Shown one piece after another: positions 1-5,632 of a DNA stretch of 7,113 nucleotides; positions within the stretch are counted from its first letter, which is position 1; each line of letters starts with the position of its first letter. The DNA is taken from contig DFKO01000091.1 of the NCBI GenBank assembly GCA_002373855.1, positions 1 through 7,113 on the forward strand, in the 5' to 3' direction. The notes below the pieces were generated by a model that worked only from the letters and a program-made list of their open reading frames with translations, had not been told where the DNA came from and searched no databases. The stretch comes from Lachnospiraceae bacterium UBA3643 (GTDB lineage Bacteria; Bacillota; Clostridia; Lachnospirales; Lachnospiraceae). A program made the translations under genes and the position numbers.

Positions 1-1347
1 GCCTGTAGGGATAATGGATACTGCATATACAGGGCCCACATCCGGGAGTACATGGAAGAGTATGGCATGACCTGCCTCGTGGAAGGCCACAACCTTTTTC
101 TCCTTATCTGATACGAGGTGGCTCTTCTTTTCAGTACCTATGCCTACCTTGATCAGGGACTTTTTGATATCTTCATCTACGATAAACTTACGCTTTTCCC
201 TGACAGCCTTTATAGCCGACTCGTTAAGGAGGTTTTCAAGATCTGCTCCGGAAAATCCCGCAGTGATCCTGGCTATCTCGGAGAGGTTTACATCCTCTGC
301 GTAAGATTTGTTTCTTGAATGTACATTAAGGATCTCTTCTCTCGCTCTCACATCAGGGAGGCTGACAGCAATCTTTCTGTCAAAACGTCCGGGACGGAGG
401 ATCGCGGGATCAAGGATATCCACACGGTTTGTGGCTGCGAGGACGATGATACCTGAGTTTTCCTCAAAACCGTCCATCTCTACGAGGAGCTGGTTTAATG
501 TCTGCTCCCTCTCATCATGGCCGCCGCCAAGACCTGTACCACGGCGTCTGGCCACAGCATCGATCTCATCGATAAATACGATGCAGGGTGCGTTTTTCTT
601 GGCATCAGCAAAGAGGTCACGGACACGGGATGCACCGACACCGACAAACATCTCCACGAAATCCGAACCACTGATTGAAAAGAAGGGTACTCCCGCTTCG
701 CCTGCTACAGCCTTGGCAAGGAGCGTCTTACCGGTACCGGGATGACCCTCAAGGAGGATACCCTTGGGAATCCTGGCTCCGAGAGCTGTATATCTCGCAG
801 GCTGCTTTAAAAAGTCTACTATCTCCTCGAGATCTTCTTTTTCCTCATGAAGTCCCGCTACATCCTTAAATGTCTTGTTTGTCTCATCGATCTTCTGGGC
901 CCGGCTCTTGCCAAAGTTCATCATACGGCTGTTAGCACTGCCGCCACCGCCGGCGCCTCCGCCGACTGTACCCGTAAAGAGGATAAAGAGAAACATCACA
1001 ACGCCTATACCGATAAGTACGGGGATGAGATAATCCATCCAGCTGCCCTCGTCGGCACTGGTCACATATACCGGCACATTTTTTTCAAGGCACATATTTG
1101 CCACATCGTCTACATTGGTCACATGGGCCGTAACCTTTACCCCGTCTATAACAGTCTCCACAGTACCTGTGGGAGATACAGAGCCCGGATATATGGTCAC
1201 CACGCTCTCGATCTCCTGACTCTCGATGGCATCATAAATCGTTTCAAGCGAATTGTTTGAATCAGGCCTTGATGTATAGCTGATCCAAATCGCCAGGAGG
1301 ATAATCAGAATGAGTATCCAGAAGTAAGCATTAAAACCTTTTTTCAT
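1..1347 (-). CDS. ftsH: ATP-dependent zinc metalloprotease FtsH (C-terminus cut by window edge)
   Basis: Membrane-anchored AAA+ protease that unfolds and degrades membrane and short-lived cytosolic proteins as a hexamer. The visible 449 residues begin at ATG 1347 and are still open at base 1. In order: membrane helix about 7-23, a short extracytoplasmic domain to about 104, second membrane helix about 105-125, a glycine-rich linker 128-137, and the AAA+ module. Seen directly are Walker A GHPGTGKT (201-208), pore loop MFVGVG (233-238), Walker [10 protein letters not shown] (255-263), the second region of homology with LRPGRFDR (317-324, arginine fingers R318 and R321), and the zinc motif HEAGH (423-427). 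The third zinc ligand and the rest of the protease domain lie outside; the family is usually 600-700 residues. Residue 202 is His where most FtsH proteins have Pro. The start lies 6 nt after the hpt stop, and the SD-like GAGGGAGAA is inside the last hpt codons, implying translational coupling. Identity is certain. Confidence 0.98.
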   Translation of the reverse strand, partial: MKKGFNAYFWILILIILLAIWISYTSRPDSNNSLETIYDAIESQEIESVVTIYPGSVSPTGTVETVIDGVKVTAHVTNVDDVANMCLEKNVPVYVTSADEGSWMDYLIPVLIGIGVVMFLFILFTGTVGGGAGGGGSANSRMMNFGKSRAQKIDETNKTFKDVAGLHEEKEDLEEIVDFLKQPARYTALGARIPKGILLEGHPGTGKTLLAKAVAGEAGVPFFSISGSDFVEMFVGVGASRVRDLFADAKKNAPCIVFIDEIDAVARRRGTGLGGGHDEREQTLNQLLVEMDGFEENSGIIVLAATNRVDILDPAILRPGRFDRKIAVSLPDVRAREEILNVHSRNKSYAEDVNLSEIARITAGFSGADLENLLNESAIKAVREKRKFIVDEDIKKSLIKVGIGTEKKSHLVSDKEKKVVAFHEAGHAILFHVLPDVGPVYAVSIIPTG

Positions 1348-1353
1348 AAAATA

Positions 1354-1884
1354 TTATTCTCCCTCTGTCTCCACAACTCCTATGTAAGGCAGGTTGCGGT
1401 ATTTCTGGGCATAGTCAAGACCATATCCCACAACGAATTTATCGGGTACCTGAAATCCCGTATAATCAACTTTTACCTCATGAGTACGTCTCTCGGGCTT
1501 GTCAAGGAGCGTACAGAGTGCTATGGATGCAGGTTTCCTGCCCTTTAGCATCTCAAGGAGATAGCTTAAGGTACGTCCCGTATCGACGATATCCTCTACC
1601 ACGATGACATCCTTGCCCTCGATGGACTCGTCTGTATCCTTGCCAATCTTGATGACTCCTGAGCTCACCGTACCGCTGCCGTAGCTCGATACAGACATAA
1701 AGTCGATGGTGACAGGCACCGTGATACGCTTTGCCAGCTCGCACATAAAGAATGCGCCGCCTCTCAGGATCCCTATCAGATGGACAGACCGTCCTGCATA
1801 ATCCCTGCTGATCCTGGCTCCGAGCTCCCGTACCTTTTTATCAATCTCTTCCTCAGAGATCATCACTGAAATGTTTAATTCCAT
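1354..1884 (-). CDS. hpt: Hypoxanthine (hypoxanthine-guanine) phosphoribosyltransferase
   Basis: Cytosolic purine-salvage enzyme that joins hypoxanthine or guanine to PRPP, giving IMP or GMP plus pyrophosphate. The 176 residues match the family's usual 175-185. The features follow the known fold: pyrophosphate loop GILRGG (38-43), flexible-loop motif SSYG (66-69), the PRPP-binding signature VIVVEDIVDTGRT (93-105) with the acidic pair E97-D98 and probable catalytic base D101, and the purine-recognition stretch DKFVVGYGLDY (148-158). ATG 1884 is preceded by GAGGTG at 6-nt spacing; that SD overlaps the tilS stop codon, and the gap to tilS is 10 nt. It sits between tilS and ftsH exactly as in Bacillus and Clostridia. 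From the literature, TilS and HprT have been reported to affect ftsH expression in some Firmicutes; nothing here proves that. The symbol hprT is also used. Confidence 0.97.
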   Translation of the reverse strand: MELNISVMISEEEIDKKVRELGARISRDYAGRSVHLIGILRGGAFFMCELAKRITVPVTIDFMSVSSYGSGTVSSGVIKIGKDTDESIEGKDVIVVEDIVDTGRTLSYLLEMLKGRKPASIALCTLLDKPERRTHEVKVDYTGFQVPDKFVVGYGLDYAQKYRNLPYIGVVETEGE

Positions 1885-1894
1885 TTAGTACACC

Positions 1895-3280
1895 TCACTG
1901 CACTGTAATCTTTAATATGTTTTTTGTATCCTTATCGATCCTTGCTCCCGCTCCGTCCCTCATGCCATAAATATATATGACACTGTGTCCGTCGCAGATC
2001 ACCGGGATACGCTTTCTGTCTTCCCCGGGTACCTTTTCATCCTTAAAGTACTTGCCAAGATCTTTTTTGTCTCCCTTTTCGGAGATGACGATATAATCAC
2101 CGGCATCAGGATACCTGACGCACAACATATCTATTTTATCATAATCAAACCACTTTGTACTACTGTTAGTATCTATATTGAATCTGTCCGTATCCGAAAT
2201 ATTTTCAGCTCCTGTTAATTCAAGGATGACCTTTTTGCCGTCAAAGTCATAAATGCCGGGAGCGGTCATGACAACTGCTGCCGATAAACCTTCCGTCACC
2301 TCATCCATATATCGAAGCGATACGCCGCCGTATGTCCTCTTTGCCCTAATGCCGTAGGGGAGATCTGCCACCCTGCCTACCTGCTTATTAAAGAGATCCG
2401 CGATGATCCTGATATGCTTTTTCTCCACATCCTTAAGGGCTCCCGACATCTCTCCGAAAGCTTTGTAGAGGAGGGCTGACTGTATATACGGATGAAGCAG
2501 GTCATATTTATCCATGATGATCTCAAGGGTGCCCATGCCCTTATTTACTGTATCAGCATATGCTCTGTCTACCTCGCCTTTAAGATAATCATGGGCCAGG
2601 GCCAGGTCCTCCGATACGGAAAACATGTTGCGTAGGGCTCCCCCGTTAATATTTTCGGTGACATAAGGAAGTATGTTGTGCCTTAATTTATTTCTCGTAT
2701 AATCGTCTGTTAAATTACTCTCGTCAGTGCAGTATTTAATATCTCTTTCAGATAAATATGCCTCTATCTCTTTCCTTGATACGCAAAGTAACGGTCTGAT
2801 GATATTGTCACGGACAGGCTTTATGCCACACAGTCCGTTTAATGATGATCCGCGAAAGAGGTTATGGAGCATAGTCTCTGCCTGGTCGTCCATATTGTGG
2901 GCCACTGCAATAACCGCTGCATCGTCGTCTCCGGTTTCTTTTGCAAAAGCTTCATATCTGAGTATCCTGGCTGCCTCTTCCGTAGAGAATCCCTCCGATG
3001 CAGCTTTTCCCTTTACATCCACGTTTACCACCCTGCAGGGTACATTTATTGTGTCACAGTATTTTCTGACATACTCCGCCTCCGCATCGGCATTTTCCCG
3101 GAGACCGTGATGGACATGGATCACAGAAATCTCCTGTTTTCCTTTACACAGTTCTAACAGCACACTTAAAAGGCACATTGAGTCGGCGCCTCCTGAGACA
3201 CCGACAACTATACGTTCCTTTCCTTCAAGCATATTATTGCATTCAATATATTCTTTTATCTTTGCCTGAAATCCATTCAT
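1895..3280 (-). CDS. tilS: tRNA(Ile)-lysidine synthase TilS
   Basis: ATP-dependent enzyme that attaches lysine to C34 of the CAU-anticodon isoleucine tRNA, so that it reads AUA and charges with Ile. This matters here because AUA codons are common in these genes. 461 residues, normal for the long form. Seen: the N-type ATP pyrophosphatase P-loop SGGADS (29-34), HVHHGLR (55-61), HNMDDQAET (128-136), TDESN (185-189), RNKLRHNILP (196-205), a middle tRNA-binding region about 215-330, and the C-terminal TilS domain about 385-445 (VRYPDAGDY, LGKYFKDEKVP, IPVICDG). The start at ATG 3280 gives an N-terminal helix of the usual length before the P-loop; the next Met (17) would remove it. The RBS is weak: only AGG, 1 nt before ATG. 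An intrinsic terminator ends 4 nt upstream of the start codon, which is unusual. It probably forms an operon with hpt and ftsH. Confidence 0.96.
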   Translation of the reverse strand: MNGFQAKIKEYIECNNMLEGKERIVVGVSGGADSMCLLSVLLELCKGKQEISVIHVHHGLRENADAEAEYVRKYCDTINVPCRVVNVDVKGKAASEGFSTEEAARILRYEAFAKETGDDDAAVIAVAHNMDDQAETMLHNLFRGSSLNGLCGIKPVRDNIIRPLLCVSRKEIEAYLSERDIKYCTDESNLTDDYTRNKLRHNILPYVTENINGGALRNMFSVSEDLALAHDYLKGEVDRAYADTVNKGMGTLEIIMDKYDLLHPYIQSALLYKAFGEMSGALKDVEKKHIRIIADLFNKQVGRVADLPYGIRAKRTYGGVSLRYMDEVTEGLSAAVVMTAPGIYDFDGKKVILELTGAENISDTDRFNIDTNSSTKWFDYDKIDMLCVRYPDAGDYIVISEKGDKKDLGKYFKDEKVPGEDRKRIPVICDGHSVIYIYGMRDGAGARIDKDTKNILKITVQ

Positions 3281-3284
3281 ACCT

Positions 3285-3318
3285 AAAATAAAAGACGCCC
3301 CCTTACCCCGGAAGCGTC
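3285..3318 (-). terminator. Rho-independent terminator between divIC and tilS
   Basis: On the minus strand, arms GACGCTTCC (3318-3310) and GGGGGCGTC (3302-3294) form a 9-bp stem, seven Watson-Crick pairs and two U-G, closing a 7-nt loop GGGGTAA. TTTTATTTT (3293-3285) follows directly. Stem, loop size and U-tract all fit an intrinsic terminator for the divIC transcript. It ends 4 nt before the tilS start codon, so tilS-hpt-ftsH would depend on read-through or on a promoter further upstream that I cannot identify. It could instead act as an attenuator or as a structure masking tilS initiation. Confidence 0.8.
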
Positions 3319-3351
3319 ATGTTTTTCTGTAAATATATTGCCGGATAATAA

Positions 3352-3699
3352 TTACTCTTCCGGCTTGAAAATAATCTCGTCCTCATATACATAGCCGAGG
3401 ACATCCTTGGCCACTTCCTCAGCATACTTCTGAGTGTGGGTATATACTTCAAACTGCTTCAGTTCCTCAGTCCTGGCCTGCTCATCCTCGTACTTAACCT
3501 GAAGGGCGCTGACCTCCGACTCAAGCTTTGCCTTGGTCTCATTTAAGTCGTCACTCTTCATCTTCATAAATCCGCAGAATACGATGGCTACTGCCACAAT
3601 GATGATTCCCGAAGAAATGTTTATTTTGTTTTTTCTGAATGCAACCCGGCGATTCCTTTTCCTGCCACGCGTCCTTGCTGAAATTGCTTCCTGTCTCAA
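3352..3699 (-). CDS. divIC: Septum formation initiator family protein, DivIC/FtsB-like
   Basis: Small single-pass division protein; in the family it partners FtsL and DivIB/FtsQ at the septum. 115 residues, typical length. Seen: a basic cytoplasmic N-terminus (R/K-rich 9-24), one membrane helix about 28-45, an extracytoplasmic coiled coil about 48-85 rich in E, K and L, and the DivIC-type C-terminal motif YTHTQKYAEEVAKDVLGYVY (86-105) followed by EDEIIFKPEE. The start codon is TTG at 3699-3697; no in-frame ATG fits upstream, and AGGA lies 11 nt before it, so the RBS is mediocre. The gene stands alone between a good promoter (3778-3806) and a terminator (3285-3318), so it may be monocistronic. 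Its neighbours in spore-formers, yabQ upstream and spoIIE downstream, are missing. The family is clear; DivIC rather than another FtsB-like paralogue is inferred from position. Confidence 0.9.
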   Translation of the reverse strand: MRQEAISARTRGRKRNRRVAFRKNKINISSGIIIVAVAIVFCGFMKMKSDDLNETKAKLESEVSALQVKYEDEQARTEELKQFEVYTHTQKYAEEVAKDVLGYVYEDEIIFKPEE

Positions 3700-3770
3700 A
3701 ATACTCTCGGTCCTTTTATACGGTTTTTTAATGATTATTTTTCAGAGAAATAAATATAGAAAAATCCCTC

Positions 3771-3821
3771 TGTTTACATAATAAAATCAACTTTTAACAA
3801 AGTCAATAGCCCTTGTAAACA
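3771..3821. repeat. 8-bp inverted repeat bracketing the divIC promoter
   Basis: TGTTTACA at 3771-3778 and its exact reverse complement TGTAAACA at 3814-3821 lie on either side of the promoter. One touches the -10 and transcription start; the other is 7 bp upstream of the -35. Centres are 43 bp apart, about four helical turns. Each arm itself has TGT/ACA ends. This layout could suit a looping repressor, but an 8-bp match in A+T-rich DNA may be chance. Confidence 0.4.
3778..3806 (-). promoter_or_regulatory. Sigma-A type promoter for divIC
   Basis: On the minus strand, -35 TTGACT (3806-3801) and -10 TATTAT (3783-3778) are separated by exactly 17 bp; each hexamer has one mismatch to consensus. 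The predicted start is near 3771, giving a leader of about 72 nt before the TTG start of divIC. The first part of that leader can form a weak hairpin, CAGAGGGAT (3772-3764) with ATTTCTCTG (3751-3743), including two G-U pairs. It is the best promoter match I found in the window. Confidence 0.8.
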
Positions 3822-3892
3822 TTGGCTTTGCGCCAAAATTGCAAAACCACAATATCTTGTGGTATATATTTTGTTCGGGCACAATTTTACAA
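3813..3892. repeat. 80-bp nested palindromic element in the rqcP-divIC gap
   Basis: The ends are imperfect inverted repeats: TTGTAAACATTG (3813-3824) against CAATTTTACAA (3882-3892), 11 pairs with one bulge. Inside lie TTGGC-N5-GCCAA (3822-3836), AAAATTG (3835-3841) complementary to CAATTTT (3882-3888), and the perfect palindrome at 3846-3863. The right end can therefore pair with either of two partners. No target duplication or transposase is visible. It could be the 3' structure of the rqcP transcript, a small palindromic repeat, or overlapping operators. Confidence 0.45.
3846..3863. promoter_or_regulatory. NrdR-box-like palindrome, or weak terminator stem after rqcP
   Basis: ACCACAA (3846-3852), 4-nt spacer, TTGTGGT (3857-3863): perfect 7-bp arms. 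Aligned by eye to the published NrdR consensus acaCwAtATaTwGtgt, 13 of 16 positions agree, including the strongly conserved ones. A half-site ATTGTG on the minus strand sits where a second box would be centred, 32 bp away (near 3886), the usual pair spacing. Read as RNA from the minus strand, it is also a hairpin followed by only four T, a weak terminator for the rqcP unit. Both readings are tentative. Confidence 0.4.
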
Positions 3893-3907
3893 AATTTCTT
3901 TAAAAAC

Positions 3908-4147
3908 TTATAAATATTCGTACATTTTTTCGGCATCTTCCTTATGGATCGAAGGATTAACCGAGAGGACTCTCACCTTTGTTTCCTTGTTGCCAAATGC
4001 CACAGTGATGATATCGCCGCATTTTACCTCAAGGGATGCCCTGGCCACCTTGTCATTTACCAGTACCCTGCCTGCATCACATGCCTCGTTGGCAATGGTA
4101 CGGCGCTTTATTATCCTTGATTCCTTCAGATATTTGTCAAGTCGCAT
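3908..4147 (-). CDS. rqcP: RqcP (YabO), S4-domain ribosome quality-control factor
   Basis: Small RNA-binding protein that, in the B. subtilis system, works with RqcH on the obstructed 50S subunit to add C-terminal alanine tails to stalled nascent chains. The 79 residues are nearly all one S4 (alpha-L) RNA-binding domain. The N-terminal MRLDKYLKESRIIKRRTIA closely matches the B. subtilis protein as I recall it, including Arg2 and Arg16, followed by the S4 core GRVLVNDKVARASLEVKCGD (27-46). The heat-shock protein Hsp15 (HslR) is related, but length and gene position next to divIC favour RqcP. ATG 4147 has GAGGT about 6 nt upstream. It lies 26 nt after trkH and is probably last in the traX-trkA-trkH-rqcP unit. 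The yabP and yabQ genes that usually follow are absent. Confidence 0.9.
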   Translation of the reverse strand: MRLDKYLKESRIIKRRTIANEACDAGRVLVNDKVARASLEVKCGDIITVAFGNKETKVRVLSVNPSIHKEDAEKMYEYL

Positions 4148-4173
4148 TATAATACCTCATTTTTTAAAAAATC

Positions 4174-5616
4174 TTATTTAAACTTCTTCCACATCCTCGG
4201 TGATAGGAGGATCAGCATGGGGAATATCTCAAGTCGTCCGGCAAGCATGTCAAATATCAGTACAAACTTGGACAGGTCTGAAAATCCCGCAAAGTTGCCT
4301 GCAGGGCCTACGACCTCAAGTCCGGGACCTATATTTGAAAGGCATGCAACCACAGCCGTAAAGTTTGTGACTATATCAAAGCCGTTTGCCGCCAGTATCA
4401 GAAGTGATACGGAAAATACCGATGCATACGCGCCTATAAATACGAGGACACCTCTGATGATATCCTTATCAAGGGGCTTGCCGTCCATGGTGACAGTCTT
4501 TACTGACCTTGGCTGGATATATGAAGCTACCTCGTTTTTGATGGCCTTAAATAATATGACATATCTGACTACCTTGATACCACCGCCTGTTGAGCCGGCG
4601 CAGGCACCCATAAACATAAGGCTGACCAGTATGATCTTGGACAGTGGCGGCCACATATTAAAGTCCGTCGTAGCAAATCCCGTCGACGTCACAAGAGAGC
4701 TGACCTGGAAAGCCGCCTCCCTGAAGCACTCATACAGGGAACCGAATATACCCCGTATATTAAATGCAATGATCACAATGGATATGAGGATGGCCGTGAT
4801 ATACCATCTCACCTCCTCTATCCTGAAGGCTTCCTTTAAGTTGCCTGCAATGATAAAGAAGTAAAAGTTAAAGTTGATACCAAAGAGTGCCATGAATACG
4901 GTGACGATCCATTTGATCTGGTCACTGTAGCTGCCGATACTGTCGCTCTTGATACCAAATCCTCCCGTACCTGCCGTACCTACCGATGTGATGATTGCAT
5001 CAAACACAGGCATCTTGGCTATAAGCAAAAGTACAAACATGATAAATGTCATGGTGGCATAAATCGTATAGAGGATCTTGGCAGTATCCTTTAGCTTTGG
5101 TACGAGCTTGCCAACCTGGGGTCCCGGGGACTCGGCGCGCATCAGATGTATATTGCTGCCTCCGGCAAGAGGCATGATGGAAAGTATAAATACAAATACT
5201 CCCATACCGCCTATCCAGTGGCTTAACGATCTCCATAGGAGTCCCGGGTGTGACATCTTTTCCACATCGGTCAGTATACTCGATCCCGTCGTCGTAAATC
5301 CCGATACGGTCTCAAAGAGCGCATCGGTAAAGGAAGGTATCTCCCCTGAGATAAACAGGGGCAGGGCTCCGATGATACTTAAAAATATCCATGAGAGTCC
5401 TACTACCGCAAAGCCTTCCCTTGCAAATATCTGCTGTTTCTCAGGCCTTTTCCTGATGATAAGGAGACCGATGATCGCAAAAAAGGCGGCTACTCCGAGA
5501 TAATAAAGTCCCGTGCTCTCCATATAGATGAGTCCGGTGAGAGCCGGAAACAGCATAGCCACCGACTCAACCACGATAACCCATCCGATTATATAAATAA
5601 TAAATGCTATATTCAT
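4174..5616 (-). CDS. trkH: Trk potassium uptake system, membrane subunit TrkH
   Basis: Polytopic K+-translocating subunit of the Trk/Ktr/HKT superfamily, gated by its RCK partner TrkA. 480 residues, close to E. coli TrkH. The four membrane-pore-membrane repeats show their filter segments: TTTG (108-111), TGGFG (217-221), STGF (311-314) and NIGPG (428-432), each with the expected filter glycine. Other family marks are SHWIGGMGVFVFILSIMPL (132-150) and GSTGGGIKVVR (341-351), the latter before the helix and loop leading into the fourth repeat. Two helices at about 1-30 and 37-55 precede the first repeat, as in TrkH rather than the shorter KtrB. ATG 5616 has GGAG 6 nt upstream. It starts 16 nt after trkA, so the two subunits should be made together. 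Long plus-strand open frames across this gene are codon-bias shadows. Confidence 0.95.
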   Translation of the reverse strand: MNIAFIIYIIGWVIVVESVAMLFPALTGLIYMESTGLYYLGVAAFFAIIGLLIIRKRPEKQQIFAREGFAVVGLSWIFLSIIGALPLFISGEIPSFTDALFETVSGFTTTGSSILTDVEKMSHPGLLWRSLSHWIGGMGVFVFILSIMPLAGGSNIHLMRAESPGPQVGKLVPKLKDTAKILYTIYATMTFIMFVLLLIAKMPVFDAIITSVGTAGTGGFGIKSDSIGSYSDQIKWIVTVFMALFGINFNFYFFIIAGNLKEAFRIEEVRWYITAILISIVIIAFNIRGIFGSLYECFREAAFQVSSLVTSTGFATTDFNMWPPLSKIILVSLMFMGACAGSTGGGIKVVRYVILFKAIKNEVASYIQPRSVKTVTMDGKPLDKDIIRGVLVFIGAYASVFSVSLLILAANGFDIVTNFTAVVACLSNIGPGLEVVGPAGNFAGFSDLSKFVLIFDMLAGRLEIFPMLILLSPRMWKKFK

Positions 5617-5632
5617 TGTCTGCTCCGATTAA

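Noticed and set aside
308..1260. Plus-strand open frames (308-745 and 847-1260) opposite ftsH
   Set aside because: They are shadows of the AAA+ and N-terminal coding regions of ftsH, which carry full family motifs; no sensible protein features on the plus strand.
3303..3320. Five-codon ORF (MTLPG) before tilS, as a leader peptide
   Set aside because: It lies inside the terminator stem, has no good SD and no run of regulatory codons.
3341..3363. CCGGA...TCCGG inverted repeat at the divIC stop codon
   Set aside because: Only 5-bp arms around a 13-nt loop with no T-tract; the terminator at 3285-3318 is far stronger.
3813..3820. TTGTAAAC as half of a BirA operator
   Set aside because: The partner half-site GTTTAC lies in the reversed order and at the wrong spacing for the BirA TTGTHAACC-N14-16-GGTTDACAA site.
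3787..3906. 39-codon minus-strand open stretch just after rqcP, with a possible 11-residue ORF from ATG 3822
   Set aside because: No SD sequence, and no resemblance to YabP or YabQ; it runs into the divIC promoter. Considered as a yabP remnant and not supported.
4159..4172. Perfect 14-bp palindrome of T-run and A-run between trkH and rqcP
   Set aside because: Simple A/T runs form such palindromes easily; stem too weak for a terminator, and rqcP follows with a normal SD.
3822..4181. 119-codon plus-strand open frame running over rqcP and the A+T-rich gap
   Set aside because: It overlaps the well supported rqcP gene in antisense and has no family resemblance or ribosome-binding site.
4217..4864. 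215-codon plus-strand open frame opposite trkH
   Set aside because: It mirrors the trkH coding frame, has no recognisable domain, and trkH is unambiguous on the other strand. Codon bias explains the lack of stops.
5078..5503. 141-codon plus-strand open frame opposite trkH
   Set aside because: Antisense to the first two pore repeats of trkH; low-complexity Pro/Ser-rich translation and no RBS.
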